A DNA stretch of 64,000 nucleotides from Bermanella sp049115935 (lineage in GTDB: Bacteria; Pseudomonadota; Gammaproteobacteria; Pseudomonadales; Oceanobacteraceae): positions 75,317 to 139,316 of the forward strand of contig JAGDZK010000016.1 of NCBI GenBank assembly GCA_049115935.1, in the 5' to 3' direction. Position numbers and translations under genes: made by a program. Shown here piece after piece: positions 1 through 6,929 of the stretch; position 1 is the stretch's first letter; every line of letters starts with the position of its first letter. The notes under the pieces were generated by a model that did no database searches, was not told the origin of the DNA, and saw nothing but the letters and a program-made list of their open reading frames with translations.

Positions 1-743
1 GCCACTTCAGTTAGAATATCCCCAGAGTAACCCACACCTAAGCAAATTTTATTTTCTTTTAAATCATCCGTGTATTGTGTGCTGTGTAAGTAGTTAATAT
101 CAGCGATGGTTTCTTTGAGTAATTGACCGGCAGACTGTAGCTCTGATTTTGAGCTAGTGTTGATGGAATAGCCTAAATACTTAAGGGCTGCGGCAAAGAT
201 CTCATCACGCTCGTTTACGATGCCAATACCACACTGTGAAAGCTTTTTGCGTTTTGCGCTATCAAATAACAAGCCCCAAGAGTGCTCGTTTGGATCGATA
301 CCAACTTTCTTTACTTCTTTGGTGTTGATGCCAAGACCAGTTGTGCCCCACATATAAGGAATGCTGTACACATTACCGGTATCCAGTAATTCAAGGCCGT
401 TCATGACTACTGGGTTTAGGCTTGAAAAGTTCTTAAAACGGGCCTTATCCAAGGGAATGATTAAATCGTTGTTGGCCATGATGCGAATAATGGCAGAAGC
501 GGGGAAGATCACATCAAATTGGTTTTTTGGGTTGAAAAAGATCTCGGTGAACTCATCAACACTATTGAATTCAGCGTATTCAATGGTCACATTGTTGGCT
601 TGTTCAAACTCTTTTAGTACATCTGGGTCAATGTATTCCCCCCAGTTTAATACCCTTAGGGTTTGTGGGTCACTGTGGGCTTGCTGAGCAAATACACAAG
701 CAAATAGAGTCAGCGATAAAATCGCCTTGATCAAATTCGGCAT
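1..743 (-). CDS. Polyamine-type ABC transporter substrate-binding protein (PotF/PotD family), C-terminus beyond window
   Basis: Periplasmic solute-binding protein of an ABC importer, by family a binder of putrescine/spermidine-like cations. The frame opens with ATG at 743 on the minus strand and stays open for 247 codons to the left edge, so about one third of a normal ~365-residue protein is missing. Residues 1-24 form a signal peptide. The mature start carries RVLNWGEYIDP, the usual opening of the PotD/PotF fold, and later YMWGTTGLGIN, also typical. The gene stands alone here; any permease and ATPase genes would lie to the left. Substrate cannot be fixed from this fragment, since related binders take other cationic solutes. 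Confidence 0.85.
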   Translation of the reverse strand, partial: MPNLIKAILSLTLFACVFAQQAHSDPQTLRVLNWGEYIDPDVLKEFEQANNVTIEYAEFNSVDEFTEIFFNPKNQFDVIFPASAIIRIMANNDLIIPLDKARFKNFSSLNPVVMNGLELLDTGNVYSIPYMWGTTGLGINTKEVKKVGIDPNEHSWGLLFDSAKRKKLSQCGIGIVNERDEIFAAALKYLGYSINTSSKSELQSAGQLLKETIADINYLHSTQYTDDLKENKICLGVGYSGDILTEV

Positions 744-1053
744 TTTCGTCTCGGTATGGTTTTATTGAATTCGGGGTAATGCTTATGCCTAAATGAGATA
801 TTGCGGGCACATGTGGATTAAGGCCATTGTCCCGTTCTTACCAATGATAAAGATATAACCCCTAGGGGATATATTTGGTTTAAAGCCGCATTCTTATTCG
901 GTTTTTTGTGATGTGTTTCTGTTTTTTAAAGCCTGTCTTTTAATTGTTGGGAATGATCGTATTAATCGATGGGTCATAAAAAATTCAAGAGGTGTTTGAC
1001 GATACTGCAAATGCGAGCCTATATTGTGGCTCGGCTTGTTTAAGGAGAGGACA
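744..1053. other. Divergent intergenic region with a 22-bp imperfect palindrome
   Basis: 310 bases lie between the divergent polyamine-binding gene and acyP. No convincing ORF is present. The main feature is a 22-bp palindrome at 853-874, centred on a perfect CCCCTAGGGG core (859-868) with ATATA/TATAT arms and a single mismatched pair. It could be an operator for either gene. I recognise no specific regulator for it. Confidence 0.5.
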
Positions 1054-1347
1054 GTGCAAGCGCAACAGGATCAACTACAGGCATATCATGTGTATGTGTC
1101 AGGTAAGGTGCAAGGGGTTTATTACCGTGCCTCTACTGCCAAGAAAGCGCAGCTTCTTGGGTTGTCGGGCTGGGTAAAAAATCTGACCGATGGGCGAGTT
1201 GAAATATTTGCGCAAGGGGATGCTGAATCTTTGGAGAAATTATTAGATTGGTGCAAAAAAGGGCCAATGTTGGCCAAAGTCAGTAATGTTGAGTGTGAAG
1301 TGGCGCAACTGGATGAAAAAATGGCGCAGTTCGAGGTCATGCGCTGA
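1054..1347 (+). CDS. acyP: Acylphosphatase
   Basis: Small cytoplasmic enzyme that hydrolyses carboxyl-phosphate bonds such as acetyl- or carbamoyl-phosphate. I chose GTG at 1054 because AAGGAGAGG ends three bases before it (AGGAG core six bases away); this gives 97 residues, near the usual ~90. The active-site segment SGKVQGVYYRAST holds the phosphate-binding loop and catalytic Arg25, and GWVKNLTDGRVE holds the catalytic Asn43. Both are in the normal places, so the enzyme should be active. It stands alone, 64 bases before the lipoprotein gene, and its physiological role in bacteria is generally unclear. Confidence 0.93.
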   Translation: MQAQQDQLQAYHVYVSGKVQGVYYRASTAKKAQLLGLSGWVKNLTDGRVEIFAQGDAESLEKLLDWCKKGPMLAKVSNVECEVAQLDEKMAQFEVMR

Positions 1348-1411
1348 CTTTCCTGTGAGTCCTTAGCCTGTTAACCTTGAAGTCATCATTCATCACTAAA
1401 AAATAATAATA

Positions 1412-1804
1412 ATGAATTCAAAAATAAATACTCTATTTGTCGTTTGCATGACGTTGTTTGCTCTGGCGCTTACTGGTTGCAGTTCTATGCCTGGCGCTTT
1501 AGAAGGCAATGATTTAAGCCACCTAAGCTTACGTGATAAGCGCATGGCTGATAACAAGGTGAAAGTTTTACAAGCTCAACCTCAGACCAGTAGCTCTTTA
1601 GGAAAGGTCAGCTCTAAGCGCTGTCAAAGTTCCATGTTCAGTGAAGCCCCAGAGGAAAAAACGTTAATTGTTGATATGAAGGCTGAAGCCTACCGCTTGG
1701 GAGCGAACGCCATTAGTGATGTGAAGATTGAACAACAAGGTGCCGTGGGTGATGGTTGCTGGAACGTGTTTACTGCTACCGCCAATATGCTTGTGGTTGA
1801 ATAG
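1412..1804 (+). CDS. RcsF-like outer-membrane lipoprotein
   Basis: 130-residue lipoprotein: a hydrophobic signal peptide ends in the lipobox LTGC with the lipidated Cys23. The mature part has a linker and then a compact domain with LGKVSSKRC and GDGCWNVFTATAN; two cysteines (71 and 116) could form a disulfide. Length, lipobox and the position of the cysteine pair resemble RcsF, the envelope-stress sensor of the Rcs phosphorelay, but RcsF proper has four cysteines and no Rcs genes are visible here. I therefore call the fold RcsF-like and leave the role open. A hairpin terminator follows 25 bases after the stop. The ATG at 1412 lacks a clear Shine-Dalgarno sequence. Confidence 0.6.
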   Translation: MNSKINTLFVVCMTLFALALTGCSSMPGALEGNDLSHLSLRDKRMADNKVKVLQAQPQTSSSLGKVSSKRCQSSMFSEAPEEKTLIVDMKAEAYRLGANAISDVKIEQQGAVGDGCWNVFTATANMLVVE

Positions 1805-1828
1805 CTTTTATCATTGCATGTGCATATT

Positions 1829-1853
1829 AAGCCAGCTCATTGCTGGCTTTTTT
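1829..1853. terminator. Bidirectional rho-independent terminator
   Basis: AAGCCAGC (1829-1836) pairs with GCTGGCTT (1842-1849) around a five-base loop and runs into a T tract. It lies between two convergent genes, so it can end the RcsF-like transcript and, on the other strand, the FliK/FlhB-like transcript. Confidence 0.85.
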
Positions 1854-1864
1854 GTGCCTGCGAT

Positions 1865-2158
1865 TCATGCCTCTTGGTAGCCTTTTGGCGCTTTACCTTG
1901 AATGAAAAAAGCAAAGGCTAGTATTTCGGCCACTAAGCGGTAAAGCTCGGGTGGTATGTTGTCACCAATACTAAGGGCGCTTAATTGCTCTAATAGTTCT
2001 GGGTTTTCATAGATGGGAATGCCGGCTTCATAGGCAATATTGACCAGCTCTTGTGCAGCTTTTCCAAAGCGCTTTTCGCTGACAACGGGTGCTTGGCCAC
2101 CATCGTAAAACAGTGCTAATGCCTGCTCAATTTCATGCTTAGGTATGTGATTATTCAT
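1865..2158 (-). CDS. FlhB C-terminal-domain-like protein (EscU/YscU/HrcU-type export switch)
   Basis: 97 residues that match only the cytoplasmic end of FlhB: ALALFYDGGQAPVV, IAYEAGIPIYENPELLEQL and ELYRLVAEILAFAF are the standard stretches. The four membrane helices and the NPTH autocleavage site of full FlhB are absent. Such short paralogues are common in flagellated proteobacteria, usually beside a FliK-like gene, as here: it starts 11 bases after the stop of the FliK-like gene and is probably co-transcribed. A role in substrate switching or as an export-gate accessory is inferred from the family and has not been shown. Confidence 0.85.
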   Translation of the reverse strand: MNNHIPKHEIEQALALFYDGGQAPVVSEKRFGKAAQELVNIAYEAGIPIYENPELLEQLSALSIGDNIPPELYRLVAEILAFAFFIQGKAPKGYQEA

Positions 2159-2169
2159 AGTTGGGCCTA

Positions 2170-3987
2170 TTAAGTATGCACATCGATTAATGATTGCTGA
2201 ATAGGTTGGTGCAGTGGCTTGGGTTCACCATGTTTGCTGGTCACACTGTCTATTTTGAATCCAGCCTGTTCGAGTTTACTTTTAATTAGCGGTATATGTT
2301 GATGAAGCTTCTTCAATTGCTCGGCCTCACTTGCCCATAATGTGACAGCCAGTTGCTCTTGTTTAAGCTGGCTTTCAACTGCAAATGCGTGTGAGGTTTG
2401 TTGAGCAAAGCGCAATATTAAATGCCAGCCTTGCACGGTTTCGTTTTGTGATGGCGTAGAAGTGTGTTGCTTGCATTCGAAGTCACACCATTGGATTTGG
2501 TTTTGATGTACATAGGGTAAAGATAATTGAAACTGGGTGTTGTCTTGAGTATTAAAAAATCGATTTTGTATTTGGTCGTGTGTGAGTTTAGATAAACTTT
2601 GATTAATGCCCAGTAACTGGCGTAACAATAATGATTCGTTGTCGTTTTGATTAAGGCTATTGGATAGCGCCAAAAGGGTTTGCTGTAACTGCGGCTGTAC
2701 ACCTAGAGATTTAGGCCAAATGGACTCTGCTTGGCTGTCAGTGTTTGTTTTCGGGATCATGAGCATAGTGAGCCATTGGCTTAAATCTTGGAATGTTTTA
2801 ATACTGGCCCCAGCATTTGCACCTTGAAATGCTGTGGCAGGCCAATTTGGAATAAAACTATCTTTGCGCTGCAATAACTGTTTACTTAGTTGCTCAAGTA
2901 ATTGGTGCTGGTTTTGAATAAGCCAATTTTTATGATCGTTATTTAACGAATCATGGCTTCTAGTTGATGTGGGTGTTTGGCTTAAGACGCTTTTTAAATT
3001 ATCAGCATTCTTTATGCTAGAAAGAGAGGGTTGTTGTACAACTGATGTGCTTTGAGATGACGCGTTGCTGGGTACTTGCGTGTTTGCCTGAGCATTATTA
3101 GCAGTGGAGCTAGAAATTTTTTGTTGAAACAAACTGACCCACTTCTGAATGTTCTTTTCTACCTCTGCCATTTTACTTTGCATGTTGGTATGTGTGTTAG
3201 ATTGATTCTCTTGTGTGGCATTTGTATTGACAGTGCTAGTGGCCGCGATTTGTGCTTTACCTTGTGTTGCTTGGGGTACTGATTGCAGCAATTGCGCTAA
3301 TCTAGCTTCAAAGTTTTGCCCGCTATCCATAAGTGCTTGTTTGAGTGTGGTGGGTGCAAGTGGCACATGACTTTGCAAGGTTGTGGTGGGCAAAGTTGTA
3401 AATGGAAATTTAAGGGGGATTTCTTTATTGGTAATTTGATTGTTATCAATAAGCGCAATGGGCTTTAAGATAAAATTCTGAGCCACAAACTGTGAGCGAA
3501 ACTGATTTAAAGGGGTGGGTGTTTGTGCACTTTGAATGCTGAGCTTACCTTCGGGGGTTTGTTGCAACAAAACGTGAGTATTAGTTGCAATGGGCCGATT
3601 GGAAAGAATATTAATAGGCCCTTGTACGCTTAAAAGTTTTATCAGAACTAGTTTTAAGTTATCCGGTAGTGCAGCTTGCTTGGTTAAGGTTTGAGCAATG
3701 TTTGAGAGGTTTAATTTTTCACTGATACCACCGCCCACTACTTGGTTTTGCGAAGACTGTGGTGTTTGGCCATTTAATAATGCCAGCTGACGAAGAACTT
3801 GCTGGTTTTGGCTCGCTGGAAGGGTTTGGCTGGATTCCACTTTGGCCCAAGTGTTAATTAATGCTTGAATGCTTGGGTTTGTAGTGGATGTAGGCGAGCC
3901 TGAGCGACTCACCTGAGCCCCTTTTGGTGGGGGTTGAGTCGGTGAGGTTGATTGCACGTTAATTGTTGGTTCGTGTGGAAGTTTCAT
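2170..3987 (-). CDS. fliK: FliK-like flagellar hook-length control protein
   Basis: 605 residues, very rich in Gln, Ser, Thr and Asn and probably extended over most of its length, which is typical of the molecular-ruler protein that sets hook length and triggers the export specificity switch. The C-terminal ~100 residues look folded (GWHLILRFAQQ, then QEQLAVTLWASEAEQL), matching the conserved Flg_hook part. It precedes the FlhB-C-terminus-like gene in the same operon and diverges from ccmA, an arrangement I know from Pseudomonas/Marinobacter-type genomes. No other flagellar gene is in the window, so this may be a second FliK paralogue. ATG at 3987. Confidence 0.72.
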   Translation of the reverse strand: MKLPHEPTINVQSTSPTQPPPKGAQVSRSGSPTSTTNPSIQALINTWAKVESSQTLPASQNQQVLRQLALLNGQTPQSSQNQVVGGGISEKLNLSNIAQTLTKQAALPDNLKLVLIKLLSVQGPINILSNRPIATNTHVLLQQTPEGKLSIQSAQTPTPLNQFRSQFVAQNFILKPIALIDNNQITNKEIPLKFPFTTLPTTTLQSHVPLAPTTLKQALMDSGQNFEARLAQLLQSVPQATQGKAQIAATSTVNTNATQENQSNTHTNMQSKMAEVEKNIQKWVSLFQQKISSSTANNAQANTQVPSNASSQSTSVVQQPSLSSIKNADNLKSVLSQTPTSTRSHDSLNNDHKNWLIQNQHQLLEQLSKQLLQRKDSFIPNWPATAFQGANAGASIKTFQDLSQWLTMLMIPKTNTDSQAESIWPKSLGVQPQLQQTLLALSNSLNQNDNESLLLRQLLGINQSLSKLTHDQIQNRFFNTQDNTQFQLSLPYVHQNQIQWCDFECKQHTSTPSQNETVQGWHLILRFAQQTSHAFAVESQLKQEQLAVTLWASEAEQLKKLHQHIPLIKSKLEQAGFKIDSVTSKHGEPKPLHQPIQQSLIDVHT

Positions 3988-4036
3988 TAAACCTTCAATA
4001 ATTTAGGAATCTGCCGTAAATGCGCGTTATTTTGTA

Positions 4037-4042
4037 TATAAT
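4037..4042 (+). promoter_or_regulatory. Possible -10 box for the ccm operon
   Basis: A perfect TATAAT lies 109 bases before the ccmA start, in the gap between the divergent fliK-like gene and ccmA. No good -35 sequence sits 16-18 bases upstream (CCGTAA at best), so this is a weak candidate. Confidence 0.3.
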
Positions 4043-4150
4043 GCCGCGCGCGTATTTGGTCTGTACATAGTTGATATCGGCCAGATATTGGGTGAATTAA
4101 ACATTTAGTATAGAGCTTGTGGTTTAAATCTTTTGGAATTAGGAACCTTT

Positions 4151-4813
4151 GTGCCTCAAATTGACAAACAAAATGCGACAGATACGCCACAGGCATTGAT
4201 AAGCGGCCGTGCTTTGATGTGTGAGCGTGATGATCGAGTATTGTTTGAACAGCTCGATTTCGACTGGCAGACGGGGCAAATTGTGCGTATTTCTGGTCCA
4301 AATGGCGCCGGTAAGAGTACATTGATTCGTATTATTCTGGGCTTGGGTGCTTCTTTTGAAGGAGATCTTTACTTTAAAGGCGAGTCTATGCAGCGTGCCC
4401 GCTATGATTTTCGCAGTGAGCTTTTATACCTAGGCCACCAAGTGGGTATTAAAACCAGCCTTACCCCTGAAGAAAATTTGAACTGGTTATGCCCACAAGC
4501 CAGTCAAACGGCTATTTTCGAGGCACTTGAGAAGGTTGGACTTCATGGTTTTGAAGATGTGCTCGCTCAAGGTTTATCGGCTGGCCAGCAACGTAGGGTT
4601 GCATTGGCTCGATTGTATCTAGAAGAAAAGCCCATTTGGATTTTAGATGAGCCTTTTACCGCGATTGATAAAGATGGTGTGGCGCAGTTAGAGCAGCGCA
4701 TTATCGAACATGCCAAAAGCGGTGGCTTTGTCGTGTTAACCACTCACCACCAATTAGATTTTGATGTAGATGAACTAATACTGGGTACGAAACCAGCAGA
4801 AGGTGTGAATTAA
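4151..4813 (+). CDS. ccmA: Heme exporter ATP-binding protein CcmA
   Basis: ATPase of the CcmABCD complex, which releases heme-charged CcmE during cytochrome c maturation (System I). The 220-residue protein has Walker A GPNGAGKST (residues 49-57), the ABC signature LSAGQQRR (from 142) and Walker B WILDEP. I chose GTG at 4151 because AGGA sits six bases upstream; a TTG 18 bases earlier is also open. It is the first gene of an unbroken ccmABCDEFGHI run, and ccmB follows one base after its stop. The whole operon is complete and in standard order, so the organism can make c-type cytochromes by System I. Confidence 0.95.
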   Translation: MPQIDKQNATDTPQALISGRALMCERDDRVLFEQLDFDWQTGQIVRISGPNGAGKSTLIRIILGLGASFEGDLYFKGESMQRARYDFRSELLYLGHQVGIKTSLTPEENLNWLCPQASQTAIFEALEKVGLHGFEDVLAQGLSAGQQRRVALARLYLEEKPIWILDEPFTAIDKDGVAQLEQRIIEHAKSGGFVVLTTHHQLDFDVDELILGTKPAEGVN

Positions 4814-4814
4814 C

Positions 4815-5492
4815 ATGACCCATTCATCACCTTTAATGGCCTTATTTAAGCGAGACTTGTTAATTGCTTTTCGTAATCGCGGTGAACTACTGAACCCTTT
4901 GATGTTCTTTTTAATGGTAGCCAGCTTGTTTCCGCTTGCGGTGACACCTGATCCTAAGTTTTTAGGGGTAATTGCCCCAGGGATTATTTGGGTAGGGGCA
5001 TTGTTGGCAACTTTGCTGTCTTTAGATTTAATGTTCAAGAGTGACTATGAGGACGGCAGTCTTGAGCAGATGTTATTACAGCCCCAGCCCACGTTGCTAT
5101 TTGTATTGGTGAAGACATGCTTGCACTGGTTAACCGCTGGCTTGCCGTTGACTATTTTAGCCCCGTTATTAGGGGTTATGCTGGCTTTACCTGAAGGGGG
5201 TTATTGGCCTTTGATTTTCAGCTTGTTATTAGGCACGCCTACCTTAAGTTTATTAGGTTCAATTGGGGCCGGTTTAACAGTAGGTCTTAAAAAAGGCGGT
5301 ATGTTAATGCCATTACTTATTTTGCCTTTATACATACCGATTTTAATTTTTGCCGCAAGCTCTGTTCAAGCGGGCGTAGATGGCAATAGTTACACCGGAC
5401 ATTTGGCATTTTTGGGTGCCTATTTGGCATTAATGTTAGTACTGGCACCTGTTGCCAGTGCCGCGGCGTTGAAAATTTCAATCGCTCGTTAA
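4815..5492 (+). CDS. ccmB: Heme exporter membrane protein CcmB
   Basis: Integral membrane partner of CcmA. The 225-residue protein has about six hydrophobic segments and starts with LFKRDLLIAFRNRGE, the conserved N-terminal amphipathic stretch. The segment LSLDLMFKSDYEDGSLEQML is the family's best-conserved region. It starts one base after ccmA and ends 29 bases before ccmC. Length matches the family (~220). CcmB does not itself move heme; current models have it work with CcmA to free holo-CcmE. Confidence 0.95.
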   Translation: MTHSSPLMALFKRDLLIAFRNRGELLNPLMFFLMVASLFPLAVTPDPKFLGVIAPGIIWVGALLATLLSLDLMFKSDYEDGSLEQMLLQPQPTLLFVLVKTCLHWLTAGLPLTILAPLLGVMLALPEGGYWPLIFSLLLGTPTLSLLGSIGAGLTVGLKKGGMLMPLLILPLYIPILIFAASSVQAGVDGNSYTGHLAFLGAYLALMLVLAPVASAAALKISIAR

Positions 5493-5521
5493 AGAAGAAT
5501 TATTTTATAAGGTCGTTTTAT

Positions 5522-6280
5522 ATGTGGTCTGCACTTAAAAGACTCTATCATCAGCTGGGTTCGCCGAAGTGGTTTTATGAAATCACCTCCCGTTGGTCGC
5601 CGTGGTTTTTATGGATCGGTAGCGCACTAATGCTGGTGGGTGTGGTTTGGGGGCTCGCATTTGCCCCGGCTGATTACCTGCAGGGTAATAGCTTTCGCAT
5701 TATTTATATTCATGTGCCTGCTGCTTTATTAAGCCAAAGCGCCTATATCATGATGGCAGTGGCAGGCTTAGTAGGCTTGGTTTGGAAAATGAAAATGTCG
5801 TTTGTGGTGGGTAAAACCATTGCCCCCATTGGTGCGGGCTTGGCCATTGTGGCTTTGGTTACTGGTGCCATTTGGGGTAAGCCTACTTGGGGGACATGGT
5901 GGGTTTGGGATGCACGTTTAACCTCAATGCTTATTTTGTTGTTTTTATACATGGGTGTAATGGCCATTTATAACGCCATTGAAAGCGAAGAGATGGCAAA
6001 CAAAGCCGCAGCTGTTTTAGCATTGGTGGGCAGTATTAATATTCCGATTATTAAATACAGTGTTGAATGGTGGAACACTTTACACCAACCAGCCACCATT
6101 ACACTGACTAAAAAACCCACAATGGCCCCAGAAATGTTTATTCCCTTGATGTTAACCATCATCGGTTTTTATTGTTGGTTTGCGGTTTGGGTATTTGCGC
6201 GCACACGAAATGAAATTTTATGGCGCGAACGTCGAACTAAATGGGTAAAAAGCCTTCTTAGCACGGGAGCGAATCACTAA
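5522..6280 (+). CDS. ccmC: Heme-handling membrane protein CcmC
   Basis: Attaches heme covalently to CcmE at the periplasmic face. The 252-residue protein has six membrane segments, the tryptophan-rich WWD motif (WGTWWVWDARLTS, residues 123-135) and the two external heme-ligand histidines, His64 in YIHVPAA and His188 in WWNTLHQ. All key residues are present. Its TAA overlaps the ATG of ccmD by one base, a sign of translational coupling. Confidence 0.96.
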   Translation: MWSALKRLYHQLGSPKWFYEITSRWSPWFLWIGSALMLVGVVWGLAFAPADYLQGNSFRIIYIHVPAALLSQSAYIMMAVAGLVGLVWKMKMSFVVGKTIAPIGAGLAIVALVTGAIWGKPTWGTWWVWDARLTSMLILLFLYMGVMAIYNAIESEEMANKAAAVLALVGSINIPIIKYSVEWWNTLHQPATITLTKKPTMAPEMFIPLMLTIIGFYCWFAVWVFARTRNEILWRERRTKWVKSLLSTGANH

Positions 6281-6453
6281 TGTTTTTTGATAGCTTCGCA
6301 GAATTTATTAATATGGGCGGTCATGGGTTGTTTGTTTGGCTAAGTTACGGTGTTGCCGGCTTAGTGGTAGCGCACAATTTCATCAGTCCTATGTTTACTC
6401 GAAAAAAAGTCATTAAAGATATTGAGCGCCAGATGCGCCGGGAGCAGAAGTAA
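6280..6453 (+). CDS. ccmD: Heme exporter small subunit CcmD
   Basis: 57-residue membrane protein that stabilises the CcmC-CcmE complex and is needed for CcmE release. It contains the family signature FINMGGHGLFVW, one membrane helix (about residues 17-36) and a basic tail ending RQMRREQK. The ATG shares its A with the ccmC stop, and its own TAA shares its last base with the ccmE start, so the three genes are tightly coupled. Confidence 0.93.
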   Translation: MFFDSFAEFINMGGHGLFVWLSYGVAGLVVAHNFISPMFTRKKVIKDIERQMRREQK

Positions 6454-6914
6454 TGCATCCACAACGAAAACAAAAATTGTTCATTATTTTATTCATGCTC
6501 GGCGGCATTGCCTTGGCTGTGACGCTGATGCTGGTGGCGTTAAAAGAAAATATTAATCTGTTCTATACCCCGACACAAATTGCAGCGGGTGAAGCACCCA
6601 TTAACCGTACCATTCGTGCAGGTGGTATGGTGGTTGAAGGCAGTGTGAGTCGCGCTAAAGACGGCTTAACGGTTCAGTTTGATGTGACGGACGGCAAAGA
6701 TATTATCACCATCGAATACGAAGGGATCTTGCCAGATTTGTTTCGTGAGGGGCAGGGCATAGTGGCTTTGGGACAAATTAATGAAAACAATCGGTTTGTC
6801 GCTTCAGAAGTACTTGCTAAGCATGATGAGAATTATATGCCGCCAGAAGTCGCCGATGCCTTAGAAAAAGCGCATAACGACGGTACACAAGACGTTAAAA
6901 GCGCTCGCTACTAA
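6453..6914 (+). CDS. ccmE: Periplasmic heme chaperone CcmE
   Basis: Receives heme from CcmC as a covalent adduct and passes it to CcmF. The 153-residue protein has one N-terminal membrane anchor (about residues 9-30), an OB-fold domain, and the heme-attachment motif LAKHDENYMP with His124 and Tyr128. The flexible C-terminal tail is normal. It overlaps ccmD by one base, and ccmF starts 15 bases after its stop behind AGGAG. Confidence 0.96.
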   Translation: MHPQRKQKLFIILFMLGGIALAVTLMLVALKENINLFYTPTQIAAGEAPINRTIRAGGMVVEGSVSRAKDGLTVQFDVTDGKDIITIEYEGILPDLFREGQGIVALGQINENNRFVASEVLAKHDENYMPPEVADALEKAHNDGTQDVKSARY

Positions 6915-6929
6915 TTTAGGAGATAAAAT

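Noticed and set aside
361..687. 108-residue plus-strand ORF
   Set aside because: It lies antisense inside the polyamine-binding-protein gene and has no ribosome site or recognisable motif.
3987..4322. 111-residue minus-strand ORF abutting fliK
   Set aside because: It covers the ccm promoter gap and the ccmA 5' end in antisense; no known motif.
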